A stretch of 64,000 nt of DNA from UBA966 sp046350355. Lineage in GTDB: Bacteria; Planctomycetota; Phycisphaerae; Phycisphaerales; SM1A02. Below the pieces are notes generated by a model. The model did not search any database, had not been told where the DNA came from, and saw only the letters and a program-made list of their open reading frames with translations. The position numbers were made by a program, and so were the translations under genes. Location of the stretch: positions 248,001 through 312,000 of the forward strand of contig JAXMAN010000003.1 of NCBI GenBank assembly GCA_046350355.1, in the 5' to 3' direction. This document shows, piece by piece, positions 1-8,468 of this stretch. Position 1 is the first letter of the stretch. Each line of letters starts with the position of its first letter.

Positions 1-1
1 C

Positions 2-889
2 CACGAGGCCTGGGAACCGCCCGCGGGCGCGGATCTCGCCGCGACGGCGACCGCGCTGGGTGAGCGCGTGCGTGCAGCGGGACCCGCGACCGGGGCCGCA
101 CCCGCGACGGCCGCCGCGCCCGCCACCGAATTCACCCTCTTCGCCGACATCCTCGGCACCCCCAAGGACGGCATCACCGAACTCCGCGCCGTCGTCGTCG
201 ACTCCAAGGGCCGCGTCGCCTGGCAGGAGCGCTACGCCAAAGGCGTGAAGGCGTGGGACCGCAGCCCGCCGCGCGAGCCGCTCGACTGCTGCATCCTGCT
301 CGCGAAGGAGCTCGGCGGCACGCTCGGCCTGGCCGATCCCACGCGCGCGGATGCGCCCGAGGGACCCATCGCGCGAAGCTTCCGTGGATCCTCGGGCATT
401 CCCGACGATGCGGAGCTCGCAACGATCGCGAAGCGCGGCGCGCAGTTCCGCAAGGACGCACGCACCGCCTCGATCATCATCTACCCCGCGCACGCCGGCG
501 ACGCGATGAGCGCGCCGAGCGCCGCCGCGATCGCGCAAGCGCTGAAGAACGCGGGCTTCGCGGGCGTGCGGGCTTCCGCCACAGGCCCGGAACTCACCAT
601 CTCCCGCGACATGAACGAGCAGAAGGTCCTCTGGTCGATGGCCCGCGGCTTCCGCGACCGCATGCGTGCGCAGCGCCCCGACGCGGATTACGCGGTCTTC
701 GCCGACTACGTCATGGGCCCGGGCGGCGTCGGCGCGGTGCACTTCGCCGTCTGCGACCGCGCGGGCGAGCTGGTGCTCGTGGACTTCCAGAACGACCACT
801 TTGAAGACTTCCGCGCCGTCGCGCCCAAGGGACGCGACGGCGCGGATGCGCTGGTCGTGCGGCGGATGACCGCACTGGTCGGAAAGTGA
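2..889 (+). CDS. Hypothetical protein, 5' end outside the window
   Basis: An open frame runs without a stop from the left edge to a TGA at 887-889, so the gene begins upstream. A GTG at 68 could serve as a start, but the reading before it (beginning HEAWEPPAGADL) looks equally coding. An Ala/Pro/Thr-rich stretch (about residues 20-40 of the visible part) precedes a globular domain beginning near FTLFADILG. It has alternating strand and helix character and mentions of FADYVMGPGG and VHFAVCDRAG. I recognise no family. The next gene is on the opposite strand 24 bases away, so this is the end of its transcription unit. It may be the C-terminal half of a larger exported protein, but nothing visible proves export. 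Confidence 0.7.
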   Translation, partial: HEAWEPPAGADLAATATALGERVRAAGPATGAAPATAAAPATEFTLFADILGTPKDGITELRAVVVDSKGRVAWQERYAKGVKAWDRSPPREPLDCCILLAKELGGTLGLADPTRADAPEGPIARSFRGSSGIPDDAELATIAKRGAQFRKDARTASIIIYPAHAGDAMSAPSAAAIAQALKNAGFAGVRASATGPELTISRDMNEQKVLWSMARGFRDRMRAQRPDADYAVFADYVMGPGGVGAVHFAVCDRAGELVLVDFQNDHFEDFRAVAPKGRDGADALVVRRMTALVGK

Positions 890-913
890 TGCGCGCTTCC
901 GGGGAAGCGGTCG

Positions 914-1930
914 TCAGGAGCAGGGGCCCCAGTGGGCCAGCAGCAGACCGAGGTCCGCACCATCCACCTCATCGTCGCCGTTGAGGTCGGCCTCGTGGTT
1001 GGCCGGGTCGCCGCCCCAGTTGGCCAGGAGCACTCCCAGATCGGCGCCGTCGATGACGTCGTCGTTGTTGAGGTCCTCGTCGCAGGGGTTGGACTCGTCG
1101 GTGCCCTCGGTGCCGGTGCCGGTGCGCAGGTGGGTGATGAACGCGGCGCTGTCGAGGATGTGGTCGTTGACGTCGCCGACCTCGAAGATGAGCGTGTGCG
1201 TGCCGGCCTCGAGCAGCGCGGTCGTCGTGGTCAGATGGTGGATCACGCCGTGCGGATTGCTGAAGGCGGTGTTCTGGTCGGCGGTCGTCTCGAGGCCCGC
1301 GAAGGAGCTGCCGACCTGCACCGCGCTGCCGCCGGCGTCGAAGGTGATCTGGTTCTGCGGCTCGGTGCCGTCGAGGAAGACCAGGAACGCGTCGGTGAAG
1401 CTGCCGGTCCAGTACGGGTACTCGACGGAGCCGAAGATGAAGTCGAACTTCACCTGGCTGTCGGTGTCGAGGGTGAAGGTGACCTCGAGCGCGGCGACGT
1501 CGTAGCAGCCGTAGAAGTTCTCGATGTGTCCGGCCTTCATGCCGTAGTTGTCGAACTCCGGCGTGTTGCCGGGCATGTCCATGAACATCTGCTGGTTCAC
1601 CTGGAAGGGCGGCGACGCGGGGTCGTAGCTCGGATCGGTCGCGCCCGGGATCGGGCCCATGTCGGTGACATCGCCGCTGCTGAGCACGATGCCGTCCGGG
1701 ATGGTGACCGGCGGGAGGTTGAAGTTGGCGTAGGTCCCGAACTGCCCGGGCATGCCGTTGCGGACGACGACGGAGTCGATGGTCAGCCCGACGGGATGCA
1801 GCGCGGCGGCGAGGAGCGCCTCGTCCTGGGTCGGCGTGGTGGTCACGGAGGCCAGCGCGGTGGAGGCCGTGATGGTCGTGGTGGCGAGGAGGAAGAACAC
1901 AGACGACGGGCGGTGCGTGTGCTTGGACAT
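914..1930 (-). CDS. Secreted choice-of-anchor L family protein with dockerin-like C-terminus
   Basis: A 338-residue exported protein. Residues 1-27 form a signal peptide (basic start, FFLLATTTITAS core, ALA cleavage site). Residues about 30-270 match the choice-of-anchor L pattern: the FIFGSVEYPYW segment, FTDAFLVFLDG, and VGDVNDHILDSAAFI close to the end of the domain. The last 55 residues hold two dockerin type I-like calcium-binding repeats, DLNNDDVIDGADLG and DLNGDDEVDGADLG, separated by about 25 residues. Choice-of-anchor domains are found in surface proteins of unknown ligand. The same C-terminal tag recurs on unrelated proteins at 10904, 29112 and 61716. The ATG at 1928-1930 directly precedes the signal peptide, so the start is well supported. 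Confidence 0.85.
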   Translation of the reverse strand: MSKHTHRPSSVFFLLATTTITASTALASVTTTPTQDEALLAAALHPVGLTIDSVVVRNGMPGQFGTYANFNLPPVTIPDGIVLSSGDVTDMGPIPGATDPSYDPASPPFQVNQQMFMDMPGNTPEFDNYGMKAGHIENFYGCYDVAALEVTFTLDTDSQVKFDFIFGSVEYPYWTGSFTDAFLVFLDGTEPQNQITFDAGGSAVQVGSSFAGLETTADQNTAFSNPHGVIHHLTTTTALLEAGTHTLIFEVGDVNDHILDSAAFITHLRTGTGTEGTDESNPCDEDLNNDDVIDGADLGVLLANWGGDPANHEADLNGDDEVDGADLGLLLAHWGPCS

Positions 1931-2085
1931 GGGTCCGAGAGTAGGGGTGGAACGCGCGCACGCAAGCGATCGCGGACGAGCGCGGCGTGAAAAAGACCCT
2001 AGTTTTCATGGGGTGCCGGGGCACTCCCTTCCCGGGGGATGGCTCTGCCGGGGAAAGCCCGCGCGCGTGCGCTAGCGTGACGCCG

Positions 2086-3294
2086 ATGGCCGCGAAGCAC
2101 ACAGCGCGCGAGACGGTGCCCGTCGACGCGGCGCGCCGCCTGCTGCTGGCGGGCGCGCTGCTGCATCGCGCGCCGCGCGTCTCGTCGCGCGCGCGTGCGC
2201 TGGAGGTGGTGCACGCGCTCGGCTTCGTGCAGTTGGATTCGATCCGCGCCGTCGAGCGCGCGCACGACCTCACGATGCACGCGCGCCTGGAGCGCTACCA
2301 GCCCGCGCACCTGCAGCACCATCTGGAGGGCTCGCGCGCGCTCTTCGAGCATTGGACGCACGACGCGAGCCTGATCCGTGCGGACTGGCTGCCCTGGTGG
2401 CAGCACCGCTTCGAACGCGACCGCGCGCGCCTGCAGCGCAACGCCTGGCTGCGCGAGCGGCTGGGCGCGCAGTGGCGGCCGATCCTGGACGAGGTGCGCC
2501 TGGCGCTGCGCGAGCGGGCGCCGGTGAGCGCGCGCGATTTCCCGCGTCCCGCGCGCGCCCGCGAGGGGTGGTGGGACTGGAGCCCGCACAAGGCCGCGCT
2601 CGAACTGCTCTGGCGCACCGGCGAGGCCGCGGTGCATTCGCGCCGCAACTTCGAGAAGCGCTACGCGAGTTTTGCCGAGATCCACGGCGCGATCGCGCCC
2701 GCGGGGGATCGGCGCGCGCTCGTCGGATGGGCGTGCGCGCAGGCGCTGGAGCGGCTGGGCACCGCGACGCCGCGCGAACTGGCGCACTTCCTGCGCATGA
2801 TCCGCCTGGAGGAGGCGCGCGAGTGGTGCGTGCGCGCCGCGCGCGACGGCCACGCGGAGGCGGTGCGGCTGGAGCGCATCGGCCGTACGCCCGCGATGGG
2901 CGTCGCGCTTCCCGACTGGCGCCGACGCGCCGCGGCGATCGAGCCACCGGAGCTCGCGCGCGCGCTCACGCCCTTCGATCCGCTGACGCGCGAGCGCGAC
3001 CGCCTCGCGCAGCTCTTCGGCTTCCACTACCGATTCGAGGCCTTCGTCCCCGCGGCCAAGCGCGTGCACGGCTACTACACGATGCCCGTGCTGCTGGGCG
3101 ACCGACTCATCGGGCGCATCGACGCGACCGCCGACCGCGCGGCGGGGGTGCTGCGCGTGGAGCGCTGGTGGTGCGAGACGCGCCGCTGCAGCGCCGCCGA
3201 CCGGCGCGCGATGCGCGCGGCGTGCGAGCGGCTGGCCGCGCAGCTTGGGCTGGAATGCACCCTGCCGCGCGCGGCGCCGAGCGCAGCGCGCTAG
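2086..3294 (+). CDS. AlkX/YcaQ-type winged-helix DNA glycosylase
   Basis: 402 residues of the HTH_42 (PF06224) family, which contains E. coli YcaQ/AlkX and Streptomyces AlkZ. These enzymes remove alkylated bases and unhook interstrand crosslinks. The catalytic signature is visible as GFVQLDSI (a Q-x-D motif, the AlkX type, rather than Q-x-Q of AlkZ) about 45 residues in, followed by AHDLTMHARL. A winged-helix segment (WDWSPHKAALELLWRTG...RRNFEKRY) and the C-terminal 'FHYRFEAFVPAAKRVHGYYTMPVL' type block follow. The frame is open from 1987, but the extra residues are low-quality and the ATG at 2086 (MAAKHTARET) fits family length. It overlaps the next, convergent gene by four bases at the shared CTAG. 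Confidence 0.85.
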   Translation: MAAKHTARETVPVDAARRLLLAGALLHRAPRVSSRARALEVVHALGFVQLDSIRAVERAHDLTMHARLERYQPAHLQHHLEGSRALFEHWTHDASLIRADWLPWWQHRFERDRARLQRNAWLRERLGAQWRPILDEVRLALRERAPVSARDFPRPARAREGWWDWSPHKAALELLWRTGEAAVHSRRNFEKRYASFAEIHGAIAPAGDRRALVGWACAQALERLGTATPRELAHFLRMIRLEEAREWCVRAARDGHAEAVRLERIGRTPAMGVALPDWRRRAAAIEPPELARALTPFDPLTRERDRLAQLFGFHYRFEAFVPAAKRVHGYYTMPVLLGDRLIGRIDATADRAAGVLRVERWWCETRRCSAADRRAMRAACERLAAQLGLECTLPRAAPSAAR

Positions 3295-3974
3295 ACCAGC
3301 GCCTTCTCGTCCGGCGGCAGCGACACCACGCGCGCGATGAAGGTCGCGGGGTAGAGGATGCCGACGAGTCCCTCGAGGCTCGCGACCACGCGCGCCCACG
3401 GGCTGACCGGCGTCGTGTCCGCGAAGCCGGAGGTGGTGATCGTCGAGAAGCTCAGCCAGAGGAAGTCGGACCAGTGCGTGCCGCGCTTGCCCTCGATGGA
3501 ATCGTTGAGCGCGTATGCGCCCGGCGACCAGTGGCTGACGCGCTCGTGCAGCACGGCGAAGGCGAAGGCGAAGAGGATGAAGCTCGCGATGCCGCAGTAG
3601 ATGCGTTCCGTGCCCTGCAGCCGCGGCGAGAAGGCGGCGCGGCCGACCGCGTAGGTCGCGACGAGGTACGCGATCACCAGGTCGAAGCCCGCGAAGAAAC
3701 GGACGTTCGCGGAGTCGCTCGCGCGCGCGATGAGGCCCGCGAGCACCGCGGATCCCGAGAGGATCATCAGCGTGATGCCCCACGCGCGTCCGGCGACGGA
3801 CCAGGTGGCGAAGGTCGCGAGCGAGACGGCGACGATGACGGCGGTCGCGTTCACGCGCTCCTCGCCGGTGTCCGCCAGCGGCACCAGCAGGAGGACGGCG
3901 ATCTGCGCGATGAGCACCTGCAGGCCGCGACCGGGAAGGGGCGGCGCCTTGAGCTTCTGGAGTGCGTGCTTCAT
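3291..3974 (-). CDS. Two-TM pore-loop ion channel protein with atypical filter
   Basis: 227 residues from the ATG at 3972-3974. Several hydrophobic helices (VLIAQIAVLLLVPLA, AVIVAVSLATFATW, LMILSGSAVLAGLI, CGIASFILFAFAFAVL) lead to a pore region and a last helix near the C-terminus. The layout matches the Ion_trans_2 (PF07885) potassium channel family, in particular proteins with 'SFxTxTTxGYGDxTPVSPxAR'. Here the pore reads LSFSTITTSGFADTTPVSPWAR, so the canonical TVGYGD/TLGYGD filter is replaced by TSGFAD. Conduction and selectivity are therefore uncertain. No cytoplasmic RCK/TrkA-N domain is present. It converges on the glycosylase gene and is divergent from the methyltransferase at 4045. 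Confidence 0.75.
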   Translation of the reverse strand: MKHALQKLKAPPLPGRGLQVLIAQIAVLLLVPLADTGEERVNATAVIVAVSLATFATWSVAGRAWGITLMILSGSAVLAGLIARASDSANVRFFAGFDLVIAYLVATYAVGRAAFSPRLQGTERIYCGIASFILFAFAFAVLHERVSHWSPGAYALNDSIEGKRGTHWSDFLWLSFSTITTSGFADTTPVSPWARVVASLEGLVGILYPATFIARVVSLPPDEKALV

Positions 3975-4044
3975 GGTGGCGGGAGGGTAGCGCGGGGGCG
4001 TTCGCCGCTGCGGGCGCCCGCGCGCTCCGTACACTTCCGGCCCG

Positions 4045-4719
4045 ATGACCGCGACGAACGCGACGACCACGCCCGCGCAGCTCTCCGCGATCGCGCGCGA
4101 GTGCTTCCGCACGGGCGGGCTCGCGATGCGCACGCTGCAGCACCTGCGGCCGCACATCTGTCCCTTCGAGGAGCTGCTCCCGGAGATCCCCGAGGGCGCG
4201 CGCGTGCTGGACATCGGCTGCGGCGGCGGACTGCTCGCGGCGCTGGTCTGCGCGACGCGGCGCCCCGCGCGGTTCGTGGGGTTCGATTCTTCGGCGCCCG
4301 CGATCGCGGTGGCGCAGGCGAATGTCGGCGCGATCGCCGCGCTGGCCGGCGTCACCCCCGAATTCCTGCGCCTGGACGTCGGCGCGCCCTGGCCCGCGGG
4401 ACCCTTCGACTGCGTGACGATGATCGACGTCCTGCACCACATCCCGCCGCCGGCGCAGCGTGGCGCGATCGAGATGGCGCTGCGCGCCGTCGAGCCGGGC
4501 GGGCGCTTCGTCTACAAGGACATGACGCGCCGCGACCTGCCGCGCCGCATGGCCAACCAGATGCACGACCTGGTGATGGCGCGCCAGTGGGTGAACCCCG
4601 CGCCGATCGACGATGTTGTTGCGTGGGCGACCGCCGCGGGCGCCCGGCTCGTGCGCCGGGGCGACTTCAACCGCTACTGGTACGGGCACGAGCTCGCGGT
4701 GTTTGAGCGCGTGCGGTGA
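4045..4719 (+). CDS. Class I SAM-dependent methyltransferase
   Basis: 224 residues. Motif I, VLDIGCGGGLLAAL (about residues 55-68), is the SAM-binding glycine loop. It is followed by FVGFDSSAPAIAVAQ (acidic residue of motif II), an FDCVTMIDVLHHIP motif IV, and ALRAVEPGGRFVYKDM (post-motif). These define the Rossmann-fold Methyltransf_11/25 type. The substrate cannot be read from the sequence; small-molecule or lipid substrates are common in this group. The ATG at 4045 follows a short divergent region shared with the channel gene. A second, unrelated methyltransferase lies just downstream on the other strand. Confidence 0.8.
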   Translation: MTATNATTTPAQLSAIARECFRTGGLAMRTLQHLRPHICPFEELLPEIPEGARVLDIGCGGGLLAALVCATRRPARFVGFDSSAPAIAVAQANVGAIAALAGVTPEFLRLDVGAPWPAGPFDCVTMIDVLHHIPPPAQRGAIEMALRAVEPGGRFVYKDMTRRDLPRRMANQMHDLVMARQWVNPAPIDDVVAWATAAGARLVRRGDFNRYWYGHELAVFERVR

Positions 4720-4752
4720 GCGCGGGGGCGCGCCGCGCCGCGCACGCTTCGC

Positions 4753-5421
4753 TCACTGCACCCGCATCAACGCCGCGCAGATCGCCACGCCGCCGCCTTC
4801 GTGCCGGTTCGTGTGGTACCGGCACGGCTCCGCCGCGACGAGCTGCCAGTTCGGCGCCATCGCCTGCGCGATCTCCACGCCGTCGACCTTGCGCGGACCG
4901 ACCTCGCGCGACTCCTGCGTGCTGAAGACGATGATGTAGAGCTTGCTGCCGACGCGCGTCACGCCGTTGACGCTGTCGCGGTAGCGCGCGCGGTCGTCGT
5001 CGGAGAAGACATGGAAGACCGCGCTGTCGAGGACGGTGTCGAAGATGCGCCCGGGCAGCGCCGCAGGAAGCGTGAGCGCGTCCGCGACGAGGAACTCGAT
5101 GCCATGATGCGCGCCCAGCGTCGCCGCGGCGCGCTCTCGTGCGTACTCGATCGCCTGCGGCACGAGGTCGACCGCGCACACGCGCATGCCGCGCTGCGCG
5201 AGCGCGATCGCGTTCTCGCCGGTGCCGCAGCCGAGGTCGAGCATCGGCTCGCCGAAGGCGCCGCGGTCCGCGAGCGCGAGCACCTGCGGCTGCGGGCGCC
5301 GCGTCTCCCAGTTGGCGTCCTGCGCGCGGTCGCGCGCGTACGCGGCGAAGAAGGCCTCGGGCGCGACGCCTTCGGGACCGACGGGCGGGCGCTTCGCGGA
5401 GCTTTCGTCTTCGGTGGCCAT
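4753..5421 (-). CDS. SAM-dependent methyltransferase, TPMT/TehB-like
   Basis: 222 residues. The N-terminal part has AFFAAYARDRAQDANWETRRPQP, which resembles the opening of thiopurine/tellurite-resistance type methyltransferases. It is followed by MLDLGCGTGENAIALA (motif I) and VCAVDLVPQAIEYAR (motif II). FDTVLDSAVFHVFSDDDRARY is the family-typical block after motif III, with Asp and His placed as in TehB/TPMT-like proteins. A role in methylating small or toxic compounds is an inference from the family. It converges on the gene at 4045 (33-base gap) and starts divergently from the small AhpD-like gene at 5496. Confidence 0.78.
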   Translation of the reverse strand: MATEDESSAKRPPVGPEGVAPEAFFAAYARDRAQDANWETRRPQPQVLALADRGAFGEPMLDLGCGTGENAIALAQRGMRVCAVDLVPQAIEYARERAAATLGAHHGIEFLVADALTLPAALPGRIFDTVLDSAVFHVFSDDDRARYRDSVNGVTRVGSKLYIIVFSTQESREVGPRKVDGVEIAQAMAPNWQLVAAEPCRYHTNRHEGGGVAICAALMRVQ

Positions 5422-5495
5422 GCGCGCATTGTCCGCGAATCGGCGCGCGCGCGCCGCGCGGGAACCCCGCCTCCGCCGCGCGCCTCCAACGCTGC

Positions 5496-5771
5496 ATGAC
5501 TCCCGAAACCGCCTCTGCCTTCAAGGCCATCCACGCCGCCTCGCTCCGTCCGAACACGCTCGATCTGAAGACCAAGGAGCTCATCGCGCTCGCGTGCGGC
5601 ATCAGCCGCCTCTGCGAGGGCTGCGTCGTCCACCACACCAAGGCCGCGCGCGCCGCCGGCGCGACGCTCGACGAGATCCAGGACACGATCGATGTCTGCG
5701 TGCTGATGGGCGGCGGCCCCGCCAGCGTCTACAGCCGCAAGGCGATCGAGACCTGGAACGCCTCGGCGTGA
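5496..5771 (+). CDS. Small AhpD/carboxymuconolactone decarboxylase-like protein
   Basis: 91 residues from the ATG at 5496. The frame is open earlier, but the upstream part is compositionally non-coding and overlaps the opposite gene's start. The conserved CMD/AhpD element is KELIALACGISRLCEGCVVHH: a Glu, then CxxC (CEGC) and a His three residues on. These are the proton-relay and redox residues of alkylhydroperoxidase AhpD. GATLDEIQDTIDVCVLMGGGPASVYSRKA completes the domain. A peroxidase or disulfide-exchange role is likely, but the partner is unknown. A second CxxC family member lies at 15915-16301. Confidence 0.8.
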   Translation: MTPETASAFKAIHAASLRPNTLDLKTKELIALACGISRLCEGCVVHHTKAARAAGATLDEIQDTIDVCVLMGGGPASVYSRKAIETWNASA

Positions 5772-5778
5772 GCGATGC

Positions 5779-7149
5779 TCACCAGGTGATGTTGAACTGC
5801 AGCGTGAACTGCGTGTTCATGTCGGCGTCCATGTTCTGCACCGGGTCGAAGATGAACTGGATGTCCGGCTGCACCGTGAGCGTCTCGGTGAGCTGCACGA
5901 CGTAGGTGAGCTCGATGCCGAACTCGTTCTGCCGCGCGAGCGTCTGGTCCGCGGGATCGAGCCAGTAGAAGCCCGCCGCGAAGTAGGACTGCTCGGACTT
6001 CATCAGCGGGTTGTCCGTCGAGCCCGCGATCGCGATGCCGCCGCCGAAGCTCGCCTGCGCGCCCTGGATCGTCGTGACCTTCGGGTTGCCGAAGCCCGCG
6101 CGCGCGAAGAGGCCGATCGGGCCATCCTTCCAGAGCTGCTGCTCGACGTTGAAGACCACGCCCGCGCCGGTCGTGCCGTCGACCGTCGCGACGAAGGGGA
6201 GCACGCGGTAGACGCCGCGCCCCATGCCCAGGAAGTTCGGATCGATGTAGCCGAACTCGAAGGTGTTGCTCCAGTTGTTCGACGAGACATCGAAGACATC
6301 CTGCCGCGGCTGCGTGTCGTTGGCCGCGCTGCCCCACATGCAGTAGAAGGAATCGCACGGCTGCCACTGCACGATCACGCCCAGCGACTGGTACGACCAC
6401 GGAAGCACCGCCGCGTTGATGAACTCGTAGTTCATCAGCTGGTTGTAGGCGTTGTTGGAGTAGGTGTTCAGGTCGAGCGCGTACTCCTGGTCCAGGAAGC
6501 CCGCGGTCACGACCAGATGTCCGTTGAAGAAGCTCTGCTGCCAGGCGAGCTCGTACAGGTAGACCTGGTCGCCGTACTCGGTGCCCATCGTGTACGCGAG
6601 CGTCCCCATGTTGTTCTGCGGCGACTGCCGGTTGGCGTCGTAGCCGAGTCCCACGCCCGCGTTCGCGCCGATGACGAGCCAGCCCGCGGTGCCGGTGAGC
6701 TCGCTGCTCTGGAAGATGTTCCAGGTGCCGAAGAAGAGCGCGTTGTAGTAGTTGAGGACGTTGTCGGTGCCCTTGCGGACATCGGACATCGCGGTGAAGT
6801 CGTACGCCTGCCAGAGCGAGTAGGTGAAGCCCACCTGCGCCAGCGCCGTCTTGAGCTGCTGCGCCGCGGCCGAGAGCGGATCACCGGTGAAGAGCGCGTC
6901 CTTCTTCAGGCACTCGCTGCCGTAGATGTTGGCCTCGTCCAGGTACGGCATCAGCTTGGGCGGCGTCGAGGGGAAGAACTTCGTTCCCTGCAGCGTGGCC
7001 CAGGCCTGCGCGAGCGAGGCGGAGGACTCCGTGAGCGGCTCGTTCACCGCCTCCCCGGGGCCGGCCTGCTTCAGCGCCTCGTCCGGATTGTCCGGCGGGG
7101 CGGCCTGCGCAAGTCCCAAGGCAAGCAGCAGGGCGGTGGTGGTCGGCAC
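5779..7149 (-). CDS. OprB-family carbohydrate-selective porin
   Basis: 456 residues with a short signal peptide (TTALLLALGLAQA). The body is rich in alternating aromatic/polar beta-strands: NVLNYYNALFFGTWNIF, GWLVIGANAGVGLGYD, QVYLYELAWQQSFF and HLVVTAGFLDQEYAL. It ends with a strand, QFTLQFNITW, with a C-terminal aromatic residue as expected for outer-membrane barrels. Blocks such as GFGNPKVTTIQGAQASFGGGIAI and FAAGFYWLDPADQ fit OprB (PF04966), which admits sugars across the outer membrane. This is direct evidence for a diderm envelope. It converges on the AhpD-like gene (7-base gap) and diverges from the Msr fusion. Confidence 0.82.
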   Translation of the reverse strand: MPTTTALLLALGLAQAAPPDNPDEALKQAGPGEAVNEPLTESSASLAQAWATLQGTKFFPSTPPKLMPYLDEANIYGSECLKKDALFTGDPLSAAAQQLKTALAQVGFTYSLWQAYDFTAMSDVRKGTDNVLNYYNALFFGTWNIFQSSELTGTAGWLVIGANAGVGLGYDANRQSPQNNMGTLAYTMGTEYGDQVYLYELAWQQSFFNGHLVVTAGFLDQEYALDLNTYSNNAYNQLMNYEFINAAVLPWSYQSLGVIVQWQPCDSFYCMWGSAANDTQPRQDVFDVSSNNWSNTFEFGYIDPNFLGMGRGVYRVLPFVATVDGTTGAGVVFNVEQQLWKDGPIGLFARAGFGNPKVTTIQGAQASFGGGIAIAGSTDNPLMKSEQSYFAAGFYWLDPADQTLARQNEFGIELTYVVQLTETLTVQPDIQFIFDPVQNMDADMNTQFTLQFNITW

Positions 7150-7217
7150 GGGGCGGCGTCCTGCGGCGCAGGGTAGTCGGCTCGCCTACGCTTCTGCGAC
7201 CCCACCGGAGGTTCCCG

Positions 7218-8423
7218 ATGACCCGAACTGGACTCGTCGCCGCCTGCGTGATCGCTCTTGCCGCGCTCTTCAGCGGCGCCTGCACCGACGACACCGCGAC
7301 TCCGCGTGGCACCAGCGCGCCGCCCGCCGGCGCCTCGAAGGACAATCCCATGACCATGAAGCCCCCCGCGAACGGCATCTCCTCGTCCGGCTACGACGTG
7401 CATCCGCTGCCCCGCGCGACCGTCGAGCAGCTTGCGTCGAAGCTGGATCCCGAGACCTACCGCATCACCCAGAAGGCCGGCACCGAGGCCGCCTTCTGCG
7501 GCAACCTGCTCGACAACAAGAAGCAGGGGACCTACGTGTGCGTGGTCTGCGGGCTGCCGCTCTTCTCGAGCGAGCACAAGTTCAACTCCGGCACCGGATG
7601 GCCGAGCTTCCATTCGCCGGTCGATCCCGCGCACATCGCGTACCACGAGGACAACAGCTACGGCATGTCGCGCACCGAGATCGACTGCGCGCGCTGCGGC
7701 GCGCACCTGGGGCATGTCTTCGAGGATGGCCCGAAGCCGACGGGGCTGCGGTACTGCCTGAACAGCGCCTCGTTGAAGTTCTTTGACAAGGGTGCGCTGC
7801 CCGCGGATGGGTTCACGAAGAACCCGACGGGGCTGGCGCGGGGAGAGGCGGCGATGGCGGCGGGTGCGGGTGCGGTGGGTGCGGGCGCGGCCGGCGCGGG
7901 CGCGCCGAAGCTCGAGACCGCGTACTTCGCGGGCGGCTGCTTCTGGGGCATCGAGCACTGGTTCAGCCTGTGCCCGGGCGTGAAGGAGGCGGTCAGCGGC
8001 TACATGGGTGGCTGGACCGCGAACCCGACCTACAAGCAGGTGTGCGCCGGCGACACCGGGCACGCCGAGGTGGTGAAGGTCGTCTTCGATCCCTCCAGGG
8101 TGAACTACCGGCAGCTCTGCGAAGGGTTTTTCATGATGCACGACCCGACCGAGCTGAACCGGCAGGGCCCGGACGAGGGCGAGCAGTACCGGTCGGCGAT
8201 CTTCTGCGCCAGCCCAGCCCAGCGCGCCACCGCGGAGGCGCTGGTCAAGGAGCTGACCGCGGCGAAGGCGTACGACGGGAAGAAGATCGTGACGCAGATC
8301 GTCGACGGCGGGACCTTCACGGCCGCCGAGGACTACCACCAGGACTACGTCGCCAAGACGGGCCGGGCCTGCCACGGCACCAACCCCTGGCCGAAGGTGC
8401 TCGGCGCGCCCGCCGCCCGCTGA
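7218..8423 (+). CDS. msrBA: Exported MsrB-MsrA fusion, methionine sulfoxide reductase
   Basis: 401 residues with a signal sequence (LVAACVIALAALFSGAC); the cysteine could be lipidated, though SGAC is an imperfect lipobox. The MsrB domain comes first, at about residues 55-195. It has zinc-site pairs CVVC (near 106) and CARC, the GTGWPSFHSPV block, and catalytic Cys in RYCLNSASLKF. An Ala/Gly linker (about 210-230) leads to MsrA, with TAYFAGGCFWGIEHWF (catalytic Cys in GCFWG, near 240) and GDTGHAEVVKVVFDP. The two halves reduce R- and S-methionine sulfoxide respectively. Export means it repairs periplasmic or envelope proteins, and it must be re-reduced by a membrane electron donor not seen here. 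Confidence 0.92.
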   Translation: MTRTGLVAACVIALAALFSGACTDDTATPRGTSAPPAGASKDNPMTMKPPANGISSSGYDVHPLPRATVEQLASKLDPETYRITQKAGTEAAFCGNLLDNKKQGTYVCVVCGLPLFSSEHKFNSGTGWPSFHSPVDPAHIAYHEDNSYGMSRTEIDCARCGAHLGHVFEDGPKPTGLRYCLNSASLKFFDKGALPADGFTKNPTGLARGEAAMAAGAGAVGAGAAGAGAPKLETAYFAGGCFWGIEHWFSLCPGVKEAVSGYMGGWTANPTYKQVCAGDTGHAEVVKVVFDPSRVNYRQLCEGFFMMHDPTELNRQGPDEGEQYRSAIFCASPAQRATAEALVKELTAAKAYDGKKIVTQIVDGGTFTAAEDYHQDYVAKTGRACHGTNPWPKVLGAPAAR

Positions 8424-8468
8424 TTTGCCTGCGAACCCCAAGCAACGCAACGTCGCCGCTTCGGTAGG

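Noticed and set aside
1999..4689. 896-codon minus-strand open frame
   Set aside because: It covers the glycosylase, channel and methyltransferase genes in a non-coding frame, with no recognisable motif.
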